Below, one piece after another: positions 21,294-34,000 of a DNA stretch of 64,000 nucleotides (position 1 is the first letter of the stretch; each line of letters begins with the position of its first letter). The position numbers and the translations under genes were made by a program. The DNA is taken from NCBI GenBank assembly GCA_963931925.1, contig OZ007567.1:92129055-92193054 (forward strand), given 5' to 3'. This DNA is from Onchidella celtica. Lineage: Eukaryota > Mollusca > Gastropoda > Systellommatophora > Onchidiidae. Below the pieces are notes generated by a model. The model did not search any database. It had not been told where the DNA came from and worked only from the letters and a program-made list of their open reading frames with translations.

Positions 21294-24200
21294 ATTAAAT
21301 ACGGTGTCAGGGTTAGGATTTGAATTGCCGTGCTGGGTCACGGGTTTGTTTATTTCATGTCATCATTGATTTTAGCCAGTGCAAATGTCCTTGAACTATT
21401 CCCGTGGACAGTTTGTTTTTATAACGCTTTTTCTTAGAGATGGAAAGAAGGTGGGGCAAGATAGAACGAATGGATAAATTAACAGTGACGGTGCAGTTTT
21501 CGACCCCGTGGTTTGGGTGTACTTTAGCAAGGGAAGACGGGGCGAATAAGGAGTGAATAAATTCGTACATAAAACGTAGAGGGTGGAGAGACTTTGCGAA
21601 CGCTTTTGACATAGTAATTTAACTTTGTCTGTTACTATTAATAGACTGCGAGCTGAGCTCGAAATGGATGCACCAATCAAATTTGAGCAGTTCGCTGGGG
21701 TTTGCAGAAGATATAAGCGAAGCCATCTTTAGGTTTACTCACTCCATGCAGGTCCTTTCCACCCGCGAGGGCGTCGGCTTAAGATTCAGCCTGAGAGAAT
21801 CATGAGACTGTTAAAGACATGTCTATGTCCTTGATAGACAATGAATTTACCCACAGCTATTTTCTCCAGTTCCCTGATATCGTTTCAGGGAACCAATCGT
21901 AAGTTTTGAGACAGTGCGTCGACGATGACGTGAATCTGACCCTACTTTTCCAGTAGAAGTACTACCAAAGGATGCAAGACTATAATGTTTTTACTTGCCA
22001 TTAAGATCTAGACTGAGTGACTGATATACACATTTGTAAATTGTAATTTGATGTGTCTGGATGAGGCTGGGGATTGCCAGCCCATCCTAGAGCAGATCTA
22101 GATCTATCTTAACTACGTCAGTGTGTCTTGACGGTTTGATCCTTTATAAGCTATTACTGAGTTAATATTGTCGTCTGAGACATAAGAATATTATTTGTGA
22201 GATAGTAGGCAGATTATATTTCTGAAGATAAATAAGTAATCAGTAAACTGTGAATGAGTCAGAATGATATGGATTTTCTAATCTTTTAAGAATCTAGAGG
22301 AGACTTCTAGTTATGTATTATAGTATTTTCATTTGATGCTGCTGATGTTGTCCTTTTAATATGTAACGATAGACGAAATTGTTAGGAATTTAAGTAATAA
22401 ATTTGTGGCCCTACAAGGTCCTTGATATAACTTACTCGAAATTGTTATTAGTGTATGTGGCATGGTATGGCAGAGTAATTTGTAAAACCTCTCGATATTT
22501 ATTAAATGCAGTCGAACACCTAAATTCCATAATATACCACCCCGTAACATTTGAGGGCATACCCCCAAACTGTAACATACGGCATTTCTGGAAATGTACC
22601 GAAAATTTCCGTTATTTTGGTGAGGAGTATAAGTTTAATGCTGTACCCGTGTACTGACTGTTGGACCCACCAAGAATTCAAAAAAAGTTTTTCTTTTTTT
22701 GGGATAGAGTAAAATTACATTGGCTAAGACATTACTGCGGTCACAGGGAAGTTAATGTCTTGAGGCAGAATTAGTTTCCTATAACAGGTGCATGTGTGCC
22801 TATGATGTTCGCTCTTTTCTGTATTTCAGACTCTCTCCCCCCCCCCCCCCCCACTCTCTCGCTCTCTCTGTGACATTCCCGGCCGCTCCCTGTTTAATTA
22901 AACCGTCTAGTCTGTCTCTCTCTTCCCACTTCCCAATTTTCAAATACCTCCCCCCCGACTCTCCTCCCCTCCAACGTTGTATACACAAACACACAGAGCC
23001 AACTACAGCATACCGAAGTCTCGATCCTTCCAAAATCTTTACAGAAATATCAACTTCGGACATGGGGGGGGGGGGGTCCCAGAGGTCTCTCAGCTAAGTC
23101 ACAGTGACCTTCTGACCAGAGGTCAAGAGAAGGGTAACTTTACGATGACCATCATGCAACCCCTTTTGTCCTGAGGCTTTACTGGACAGAGAAACAAACA
23201 CATGCAAATGAAAACTTACAGTGAATAAATTATTTGACCCCATTTCACACCTGGTACCAATCTTAAAATGTGGCCAAAAAAAAAAACCCCAACAAAAATT
23301 GTATGCTGTAAAATTCTGCATTCGAAACAAACCATACAGTAGGCCTAGGTCAGATGGGAAATGTAGGCCCCCGGATCAAAGTGCTAACTACATTAATTTG
23401 TTTATCTAGATTTTAATACATCTTAATCTGGAGTAAAGTCCCGCGTCAGAGACAAACAATACAATTAATATTTAGTGCTATAGGGTTTCTCTTTACTCTC
23501 TTTACATGTAAATATGTCTTACCAAAGCCCCCCCCCCTCTCCCCGCTTTTTCCTTTTGCCTTTGATGAGGGAGTAGGTCCCCTCAAAATCATAGGTCCTT
23601 ACCAATAGTCCCACATACCCCCACCCCGTTCTGGCCTGGAAATTATATTCCAAAAGAGTTAGAAATGGAAAAACTAGCCATACAGTATGTTGTATACTGA
23701 GTGAAATCTACGTAAGGTGGGATCAAGGAATGTATAATTCAAAACCGTTTAATGAGCAATCATCATCATCATCATCATCATCGTCATCACCATCACCTCC
23801 ATCGTCATTATCACCATCATCATTAGCACCACCACTATCATCCTCATCATCATCAGTGGCAACAATAAGAGCAACAAGAGGACAACGACAATAACAGTGT
23901 TTGAAGGAAAAGAAGAGGGTGGACAGTCTGTGTGGCCTTGCCGTTCGGGGAAAAAAATATGAAAGCACACTGAAAAAAAAAAGCATGATATATAAACAAA
24001 AACTGGATGCGGGTAGAAAAATGTATGAATGGACCAGACAAATAAATACAACAAGAAAACAACTGTTGTGTTTCTTTTATTGCATAACCAGGCGTGAAAT
24101 GAATGTATACTAAATACAAATACTGACAAAATAAGCAATCGTGGTGCAACCGTGAACTTTTCGTTGTGAAAGTGTTAAAATTAACATTCTCTCCTCTCCC

Positions 24201-24354
24201 CTATCTCTGTCTCTGTCTGCCTGTCTGTCTCTCTCTCCGCACCCGTCCACACATGCACCAACTACAGTGTCAAATATGAGTCAACATGTGATAACAACGC
24301 CTGGTTAAACAAAATACGTGTCATATATTTTTTTGTTGCTCAGTGTCGGAATTA
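21294..24354. other. Non-coding stretch with simple repeats
   Basis: I recognise no coding sequence. It holds C/T-rich tracts (22829-22975), a poly-G run (about 23064-23076) and an imperfect (ATC)n array (23758-23858). Confidence 0.5.
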
Positions 24355-25466
24355 GGGGCCGTTCAAAAATTATGATATCACGCCTGGAGTGGGGGGGGGG
24401 GGGGGTGGGGGGGGGGAGGGGTCTGGCAAAAATGTGAGGAAGTGTGAGGAAGGGGGGGGGGTGTGGGGGTCTCATTCAAAAGTGATATCACACCTTTTAG
24501 CCTACTTCAGTGTATTAGAAATAGATTGAAAACTACGATTTTTTAAACATTTCAAACTAACTTTCATTTGCTCTCGTGTAAGTATATCTAGAATCTAGGT
24601 TATTTGTGTAGTTGTTGTATGTCAATTTCCATTTGAATACCTACAGTACAGCTATTTCTTTTTCTTCTTTAATACATTCCATGCTCCCCATTGCCTACAA
24701 GTGTAGATTAGATCTAGATCTTTCCCTTCAGATTATCACAAATCTCTAGGCAATTAGAGTTCATATACTTATAGTTATATAGGCCTATAGACTATGGCAA
24801 AATCCTGTTGTATGTTGTGATTTCTTAGGAATTTGTTTTTAAAGATATAGATCTAGCAAAATGTCTAGGTAGTACTAGTGTTGGCACTCTTAGTTTCTTT
24901 TACAACTAGATATAGTGTTTTTAGGGATGTTTTAGTTGTGTAATTTAAATTTTGTAATAAAAACTCATAAATGTATTTAGATGATTTTATCATGCTGTTT
25001 TAAGTCAAATAAGTCAACGGAATACAGAAAACACTGAATATGCTGAAAAAACTAGATCTTCTCTAAATCCATTCAAGAAAACAATAAATTTAGTTGTGGA
25101 AAAAAAAGAGTTGCAACACTTTTTGGGGCCTACCTAGCCTTTACCTACAAAAAAGTGTCAGACCTTAAGGGGAAGTCACTCTGCGGTAAAGCCCCCGATT
25201 TTTTTTTTACGAGAAATTCTTATCAACAAAGTATTATTTAAATTTCAATAGTCAATTCAGCTCACAATAGTCCATTGTCTCAGCTATTTCTATGCCAAAT
25301 ATGCCTTTGTATCTTTAATTTATCAATGCATTTTACTATTTCGAAGTAGTCTAACATTTAACGTATAATGTCTTATATATTGTCAAATGTGTGATATCAC
25401 AGGTGGGGGGGGGGGGGGGGTCTGAAAATCCCCCCAAAAAGTGTGATATCATATTTGAACAGCCCC
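24355..25466. mobile_element. PIF/Harbinger-like MITE
   Basis: Left end GGGGCCGTTCAAAAATTATG plus ATATCAC; the right end (about 25440-25466) is its imperfect inverse. TTA lies on both sides (24352-24354 and 25467-25469), the 3-bp duplication typical of PIF/Harbinger. No transposase ORF. Both subterminal regions carry long G-runs (24391-24470, 25404-25420) beside a GTGATATCAC palindrome, and a second inverted copy of the end sequence lies at about 24475-24500. Confidence 0.7.
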
Positions 25467-25655
25467 TTAAGCCATATCTTACTTCAGTTTTATGCATGTA
25501 TATAAATTCGGCTCTGATCAACTTAAACCCGACACAGAATACCACCGTAACCGGCATCCGAAGCTGCCGGATGAGCAAGGAACACCAGAGACCCCAGTAG
25601 AAACTCTTGGTTATAGAGCTCTTCCTAAACTTAATCTGAGATGAATAACAAATGT

Positions 25656-25935
25656 GAAAAGAAGATGAAAAGAGAAAAGAAGATGAAAAGAGAAAAGAAG
25701 ATGAAAAGAGAAAAGAAGATGAAAAGAGAAAAGAAGATGAAAAGAGAAAAGAAGATGAAAAGAGAAAAGAAGATGAAAAGAGAAAAGAAGATGAAAAGAG
25801 AAAAGAAGATGAAAAGAGAAAAGAAGATGAAAAGAGAAAAGAAGATGAAAAGAGAAAAGAAGATGAAAAGAGAAAAGAAGATGAAAAGAGAAAAGAAGAT
25901 GAAAAGAGAAAAGAAGATGAAAAGAGAAAAGAAGG
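25656..25935. repeat. 18-bp minisatellite (GAAAAGAAGATGAAAAGA)n
   Basis: About 15.5 near-perfect copies. Because 18 is a multiple of 3, frames stay open on both strands and mimic proteins of KKMKRE or FLFSSS repeats. Confidence 0.97.
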
Positions 25936-27669
25936 AAAAAAAAGAAATAAAGAAAAAAGAAGATAGGCTTCGATCCGCTCAAATCTGAAAGAAATAGGAC
26001 GTAATACATCAAGATAACCATTTGTATTATGCATTTCCATATATCGGCTTCTACAACTTGATACAGACGTTTTTTCTAGCCAGGCATGTCTAATAATTCA
26101 GCACCCTACACAAACAGACCTCTTTGAGAGGTCTTTACTCATGGGTTGAGAATATTCTTCTTCTTCTTCCTATTATCATTACAGTGTATTACTATTGGAC
26201 ATGATTTAATAGTTTTGTGAAATTAAGATTATAATATCAGAAATCACACAGAACTGACATTAAAAGCATGTTGCACTATTCATGGAAATCGAATGTACTA
26301 GAAAATGATAGACGAAAGATCTATTATTTAATTATAGTAGAAATCAATACATAACATAATTATTAACAAACAAAATGCTAGATATCATTTACATAGCCTT
26401 CATGCATAGTAGATATGATTTACATAGCCTTCATGCATAGTGATTATCGGAGAAGCATTCAATTTACAGAGAACTTTGTTATTAATTACCAGGACTTAAT
26501 TCAACTTCATACCAATAGTTATTGCTTTCAAATGATCTGAAACGATTGGTCGTCGGCTGGGGACCAAAACTAACTATGTTCAAACTTGGCATTTTGAGAA
26601 AACCGATCAGATTTGACCCTTTTTTAACCATTATAAATCTATGGACATAAAAACATATTTGGAATTGGGTTTCGGAGGTTATTTTAAAGAATATAGCACT
26701 GATATTTATGAACATTATGGAGGACTGTTAAAAAGCCAAACTTGGCTATAATCGGAAAATCGGCCAAAATGGACAGTTATTTCTGGACTTCAGCCGACCC
26801 TTACGTAATAACAAGAGTGTAATATATCTATGACATACCACCGGGATAAAAGCAAATGTTGCATGTCCATCGCAAAAATAAATAACAAGATATATTGTGT
26901 TAATATGGTATTAAGCGTTACCTCCCAAAATAACCCCGTAATGTCGTACGTTAGCTCCCAAAGAAAATTTCTCCATGTCGGGTAATAACCCCCCCCCCCC
27001 CCCCACAAAAAAAAAATTAAAAAATTTGTGTTTCGAGCGTCATTCGTACCAATGAAGGCTAACACCAGCAGAAAGGTTGGGAGACATCATGATTAATTGT
27101 CGGGAGCTCTCACAATCGACGATAATTTTATTTAATCACCGTTGCTATAATCCTGAGGTAAAATATTTCCACCTCCCCCCCTTCCCTAGCTGCCATTCGG
27201 TGCCTTAAAAAACGGATACTTAAAAAAACTGACCACCGAAAAGAAAGTGCATTCTGAACACACCCACCTCGCCTAAAATCGGACAGCTTTAAATTAACAG
27301 ATCTTAATAAAGATATACCGGTATTTAGCTCTTTCCGGACGCCCTTGTCCCCTTTCCTTCGTTCTACTCCCCAAGACTACGAGCCAGGTTTTTATATTAT
27401 ACGACATAGACACAATCACCATATCTCTGTCACCACTAACGACGATGTCTTTGCTCCAGTGGATCAATTACCATGGTTTTTCCATTCTTTTCTGATGGCC
27501 CGTGTCTCTCAAGCGTGCAGCAAAAAGGTTCAGTTGCCATGTCGCGGTTTTTGCTGGGAGTTACGATTGTTACTTGGAATAACGTCAAAATCTGTTTTCA
27601 AAACTGATGTTTGAGAAATCAGCGGAGGCACAGGCAGTCGTGATAGCAGTCTCCAACTGTTTACCATTT
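25936..27669. other. Non-coding stretch downstream of the P450 gene
   Basis: No gene recognised. It contains a 31-bp tandem duplication (26381-26411 and 26412-26442). The part near 27669 should include the P450 3' UTR; a candidate AATAAA on the - strand lies at 27127-27132. Confidence 0.5.
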
Positions 27670-28035
27670 TCAAAGCGTGTTTGCTCTAGGTCTGTTGGAC
27701 TGGGTGATTTCTGAAAATCTGATTGGAAGTCCATCGACTGGATGAGGCACAGGCAGATAGTTCATGCGGACTGAGCCGTTAACAAGTTGCCAGGTACAAG
27801 ATCGGACTATTTCAACCACGAAGACACGCAGGAACAACTTGGCAAACTCCTTTCCCAGGCAAGCCCGTGAGCCGCCACCGAAAGGGAGATAATGAAATTT
27901 TTCGTCCTGGCACGTCTGCAGCTGTTGCAGCCATCGCTCAGGACTAAATTTGTCCGCTTCTGAGAAAAAGTCCGTTGTCTCTTGTGTCTCTCGGATGCTA
28001 TACACCACAGTCCAGCCAGCGGGAATTTGATAACC
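27670..28035 (-). CDS. CYP26-like: CYP26-like exon 6 (heme-binding, C-terminus)
   Basis: 366 bp including the TGA stop at 27670-27672. It begins GGT (Gly) after a TTTCACAG acceptor. It carries the FSPERW motif, FGGGSRACLG heme loop and the C-terminal HPVDGLPIRF segment. Confidence 0.93.
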   Translation of the reverse strand, partial: GYQIPAGWTVVYSIRETQETTDFFSEADKFSPERWLQQLQTCQDEKFHYLPFGGGSRACLGKEFAKLFLRVFVVEIVRSCTWQLVNGSVRMNYLPVPHPVDGLPIRFSEITQSNRPRANTL

Positions 28036-31000
28036 CTGTGAAATACGTAGACACCATGTTAGACTGAATGCTTTTGAAGACACAATAATACACACAGTTG
28101 GACGTTGACAAAGATAATGAGCAGTTGAGTAAAGGCAGAGACCCAGACATTGTCTTAAAGTAGTCTGGGCGTGGACATAGATATTGACAGGTTGACTCAA
28201 GGCAGAGATGTAGACATTGTCTGGACGCACGCTGGACGCTAATGTCCACAATAACATAATAACACACTTTTATGTCAGGTTGGGCGCAGACATAGATAAT
28301 GAAAGTTGATTCAAGGCAGAGACACATACATTGTCTGGAAGTAGTCTGGGTGCAGACAAATATAATGAGTCAAGAATAAAGCAAAGACATCATCTCGATA
28401 AATATAAATGGAGAGCAGAGGCATTAAACGCATAATCATTACAGTTAGATGTGGGTTCTCTTCTTTTAGTATCAATCTCCTACAAGTTTCCTTTTTATTG
28501 TACGAATATTTTTCCTTTCTTTCTTAAATTAGGAGCTATCTGATACACATCGCCAATAACTACTCACACTCAAAGTGAAGGACTTTAGAACAGTTCTGAA
28601 GCCCCCTCCAACTGGCGGTGACAAGCGCAGCACTTCTTTGACCACCGCGCCCACGTAGTCCAGATGACTTAGCGCAGTCATTGACAAATCTCCTTGTTCT
28701 CCACAAGCCAAATTATTTTCTTCCAACTCCGCCTGCAGTTTGGCCACCACTTGGCTGTAGAACACATCAGTCAATACGGTACAGTCCCCCAAACAGCTTT
28801 GTTGGTTCATGTGATATTTGAACATGATACAACCTCTCTCTCTATCCATCCATCTATCTATCTATCTGTCTAAATATCTATCCCTCTGCCCAACAGCATG
28901 TCTGCCTGTCTAACAGTTTGTCAAACTGTATGTCCGTATTTCCGCATGTCAATATTTCTGTCATTGTAATTATCTGTCAGTCTCTCTATCCTCTGTCTGT
29001 CTGCCTATCTGTCTGCTTGTTCATTTATGGGTACAAATGTAGATAGGTGTCTGACATGTCTGTTTACTGAAGCAGAGACTCTTAGATGTCCGCTCTTCTC
29101 CGCCAACACTTTTGCTTTCCCAACCGTCTCGATCACCTAGTTGAATCATCATTTTGTAAAGTCCCTCCTTCTCTCCTTTCATCATCCATTTACAAATAAC
29201 TTTCTGGAGACCCTCCCCTCTACCTCCTTCATTTGGATCTTTACCTGTGTTTATGAAGGTGTATAAGAACAGAGGTCAAGGCACTGGCAGTGGTGGCGTG
29301 TCCAGCAAAGAGCAGCTCCAGACACAACTCCTTGAGCTCACTCAACTTTAAGGAATCCTCTCCCTGGACCTTCAGTAACCTGGACATCGCGTCTTGACAC
29401 TCTCCTGGTGAGCGGTTCTCATCCCCACTATCAGCTTCTCTCTTCTTCTTCATTAGACAGTTTTCTATTTCCTGGAGCAGTGTTTTCCGTGCAGTCATGC
29501 CCTGTGGGGCATACAAATAAACGTGCACAACATTTCATTTCTTAGGATAGTCTCTTGTTCATTCCAAGAAAAGTAATAATTATAATGCACATCAGCATCC
29601 AGTGTTAGGGTAGAGAAAAACAATCACAACGTCCTATACTAGTGGTGGGATTCCCAGTGACATCACCATTAATACTGAATGCCAGGTTATACGGAAAGCA
29701 TGTGTGGGAGGCCCCACACTATCAAATTTTCCATCAAATTTCGAAATGCATGCAAAATATTGCATGAAGTCTAATTCATTTTTCTAAACTGTGTACAGAA
29801 TGTAAAATACTTAGTCTAAAATTGATACTGCAGAGCTAAACTAAATGTACAAAAAGGGTTCTAGATATGCATGTCCAGAGTTTCAAAACTTGCAGGATTA
29901 ATTCACGAGTTCCAAGAGAATTTTTCAGTAAAGATTTAGGAAATTGAACATCAATTGCCGAAGAGTTTTTCTGACCCCCAGCAATTGCAAGGAATGATCA
30001 TATATGAAATTAAAGCTTGTTCCACTTAAGCCGTCATTTGTCAACTGTATATTAAATACAAAACAAGTCAAAGACAAACTTTTTGGTAATAACTGCAAAA
30101 AAAACCCCCACAAAAAACCCCTCAAAAATCAAAATGATAATAATAATATAATTAATTTTCATGAAAGAAACTTTCTCACAGTTCGCCCCACACAAACCAT
30201 TGTTTCTCAAAAAAGCCTTTCTTATGATATAAGACTTTACAGTTCTTCTTCAAATCCTATTTCCTTCGATGTATACCCCCTCTCATATTCGTGCCCATGC
30301 AAAGCAATCGCACCAGCAAATTTGGATTTACCCCTCAAAAACAAAATCAGGATGCGGTTTTGTTCCAGTTTAAATCTCTCAGTATGTCTCTGAGTAGCCT
30401 AATTTTGTTATGGTATATGTATTTGCGTTTCTTTTTTTTTTTTTCAATTTCCTTTGATTGTCTATGTCCCTCATAAAGTAAATTAAAAAAAAAAGAGCTA
30501 AAGTTAACATAATGAGGTAAGGTAAAATGAAAAACAAGGCAAAATAAAGGTAAAGCAAAAATAATATAAAAGCAATAAATAATAATATAAAAACAATGAA
30601 GTTGAATTAAAAAGAAAAGAGTAAAACAAAATAAAAGCGAGGCATTATGAACAAATACCTTGGCAAATCCGAACCCTGGAAAGTCCATCGGCAGACAGAA
30701 AAGATTGTCCACTAACACATTGAAAACATCCACCAGGGCCTTGTATTCTTCATTCTGCATTTTGAATCCTACAAGAGTTTCTGCTGCCAAGGCAAATAAC
30801 ATGTTTTTGCATTCTGGATAGCCAAAGACGGCTTCTTGGCCACACCATGACCGAATGAAATCCCTCACAATCTGCGGAGAGAAATATATGGATAATCCTG
30901 AAATAGTTACCCTATTTTTAAAATGAGGACATTTTACCATTTTACATTACCAGCGCGTAAACTTGTCATAGAATTAAACTATTGTCTATTTCCAGATATT

Positions 31001-34000
31001 TTATCGATGAGTGCTGTCATGAATTAGCCAAAGTACCAACATTTTACTAGATTTCAGTAAGGCCTTCGATAAAGTGCACCATGCTAGTCTTTTGACTAAA
31101 CTAAAACATTATGGAGTTAGAAACAGTACTTTGAAGTGGATTACGTCTTTTTTAGAAAACAGAACACAAATAGTTGTCACTAGCAGAGTTAGGGTCTTGG
31201 GGATGTTATGACTGCACGAGAGGCAGCTAACTCACACTCGGACACAACCACACAAGAAAAGTATTAAATAACTAGAGGATCTATATATGTCAGGCCGGTC
31301 AGGCCATCTTATTATTTAAATATTAATAAACAAAACAAAAGACAATAGAGGTATATTCAAAGCAATTAATTCTAATTACTAACTTAATCTATGATATTCA
31401 TGTCACTATGGTTCCTTATTGGATGTACTGCAATCAATAGCAAATGGGTATATTATACGAAACTAGATATCAATCTAAAGTGACAGTTGAGTCGCCACTG
31501 GCCAGTCGCCAGGCAAACTCTCCCTAAATCATATGGGCTTGAATGTTAGGAAAGCCCAGTACGCTCAAAGCCTACAGAAGCACACTTCGGCTTGTAGGTA
31601 ATTAAGCAGTTGCAAAAGACTATATATATATATATATGCACAATCACTATTCAATTCATCAACAATGTGCTACATTACTTCAATCATACTATGGAGATAG
31701 ATCTATAATACGGGCCATTCGTTCGTCGAGTGCCAGCTGGGGTTTCCTTAGACTTCCTATGAGGCTGTGGTTCTCTCTCTATCTCTGAACTTCTATTATG
31801 CTTAGACAAATAAGATATGTTACCGTTGGTCACGCCTACTGGTAGACGCGAACATCAAAAGAGCGCAGCGTGGGCTTTTAAAGGTCAGCCCACTCAGACC
31901 TTTCTTTCTAGAGCTCAGTCAGTCCGTTAGCAAGGACTTCTAGTCTTCAGACCACACAGTTCAGGTACTGGCCAACCGGAGATACTTCACGACATGATGC
32001 TTCTGCTCGTCTGTATTCAATGAATCTGAACGTTACACGATGTTTTATACTATCCAACTACCCAGCAGTGCTAGTCCGCTGGCCCAATTAGTTCAGCAAT
32101 CTCATTGGCCGAAACCTCCCACCATTTTAATTGTAGTAATACGTCTGCACTATTCTACCAGCCAGTTAACGTGCAAAAACTTGTCTAGTCATACTTAACA
32201 ATGTCAACTATCCCCACCTTGTTTCACCCCTATTCCATTACTTATTAATCACGAACATTAAAACCGACAAGCGTGAATCTAACAGTTTAACTTTACATTT
32301 ATTTACTCACCAACTATAATTCGCGAGGACAGTTCAAGGCCACCAGCCAATTTCTCATGGCCCTGGTAAAAAAACCACTCACGCTCTGCGTGAGATCTAA
32401 GAACATCCGAATCATGACACATCCACCACCCCAGTTAAAATTTGCAATTTTAACGATATAAATTATTATCGTAAGGGGAAGGCATGAGTCGAGAAATTGC
32501 TCGAAAGGTGAACTTAATTAGATAATAACTAAGAATACTACAAAAGTTGAAAAAAACCTACAGGACGGGTATCATTGATGGACAAAACTTCATGAAAATC
32601 TTAAGGCTCCGTCCAAAAGTATCTATGTCTCTGAGGATTAAATCCTTCCTCTAACTATGTAGACATTAACAATCATAACTCTAAAATTTTAGAGTACAAC
32701 ACTGATCCTGTGCGAATGTCATCAGGAATGCATACATACAATGAATAATAATCAAGAAAAGATAACTATAGTAGCATCGATGGCATTAGTGGATCTGGAC
32801 TCCTGGTCTGCCATGACTTCTCGTCCTCGACCCTGGGCAACAACGTCTGGTGTGGCCAAAATACGGGTCGACGTCAGTAAAATAGCTGTTGGACCAAAGG
32901 AAAGCACAGGGGTAGGTGAAAAGTGTTCACAATGGGTGAACAGTATGTGATACCATCCCTCGGTCTCAGAATGAGGTGCTAATCCCATCCAACCCCAGTA
33001 CATATGACAGACCAAAATACAACAAGATTAAGGTAACCGTGATAATAGGTCGGCATGGACATTGTCTCCACCAGGAATGGCCTTTATAATGAAGCGATAT
33101 TCCTGAAGGGCCAGACTCCATCTGGTCAAACGAGCGTTCTTGGCTCGGTTCGATTTTAGAAATAACAACGGTTTATGGTCTGTCTCGATGACGAATTCCG
33201 TCATAAGTAGGTAGCGGGAAAACGCGTCTACGGCGTATACAATCGCCAGGCATTCTCGCTCTATGATAGCGTATCTCTGCTCTCTCGGAAGTAATTTCCG
33301 GCTAGCATACATACACGGGCGCAATAAGCCATCTCTTTCCTGGAGCAAAACAGCTCCAATTCCCTGGTCCGACGCGTCAGTGCGGACGGTGAAGGTGCGC
33401 CTAATATTTGGTAGGATAAGCAGCGGCGAACTGGAGAACAATTGCTGCACTGTCGCGAGCGCGGTGGCGCACTGCGTAGTCCAGATAATTTTGTTGGGTC
33501 GGTCTTTTCTTGTAAGATCGGATAACGGGGCCGTAAGGGCCGAAAAATTAGGAACGAATTTCCGATAATAGCTTAAGAAGCCTAACAGGCTACGAACCTG
33601 CTTCTTAGTATGAGGAGCCTGGAGTTTTAAAATCTTACTTATCTTACTGTCGTCCGGTGTTTGGACGCCTTTGGCGATAGTATGTCCCAGAAAGTTAATC
33701 AGCGTATAACCCAGGAAGACTTTGCTAGGCTTAGCTGTAAGCCCGGCATCTCGAAGTTTACTAAGCACTTGACGAAGTACCTCTAAATGGCCTTTCCAAT
33801 TCGTATGGAAAGCGCAAATGTCGTCAAAGTAGCTTAGGACGCATGGTGTCTGTTGCAGTAGGATGCTCATCATCCTCGCAAAGGTCGCTGGTGCCGTTAC
33901 GAGACCGAATGGCATGAACCTCCATTGCATGAGACCCATAGGGGTCTGAAACGCTGTGTACTGTTTACTGGCCTCTTCCATTGGGATTTGCCAGTAGCCT

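Noticed and set aside
25351-26040. Long frames through the 18-bp minisatellite, including a 229-residue one on the - strand
   Set aside because: Open only because the repeat unit is a multiple of three; no domain, and equivalent frames exist on both strands.
27345-27614. 89-residue frame downstream of the P450 gene
   Set aside because: Lies antisense to the probable P450 3' UTR; no recognisable domain.
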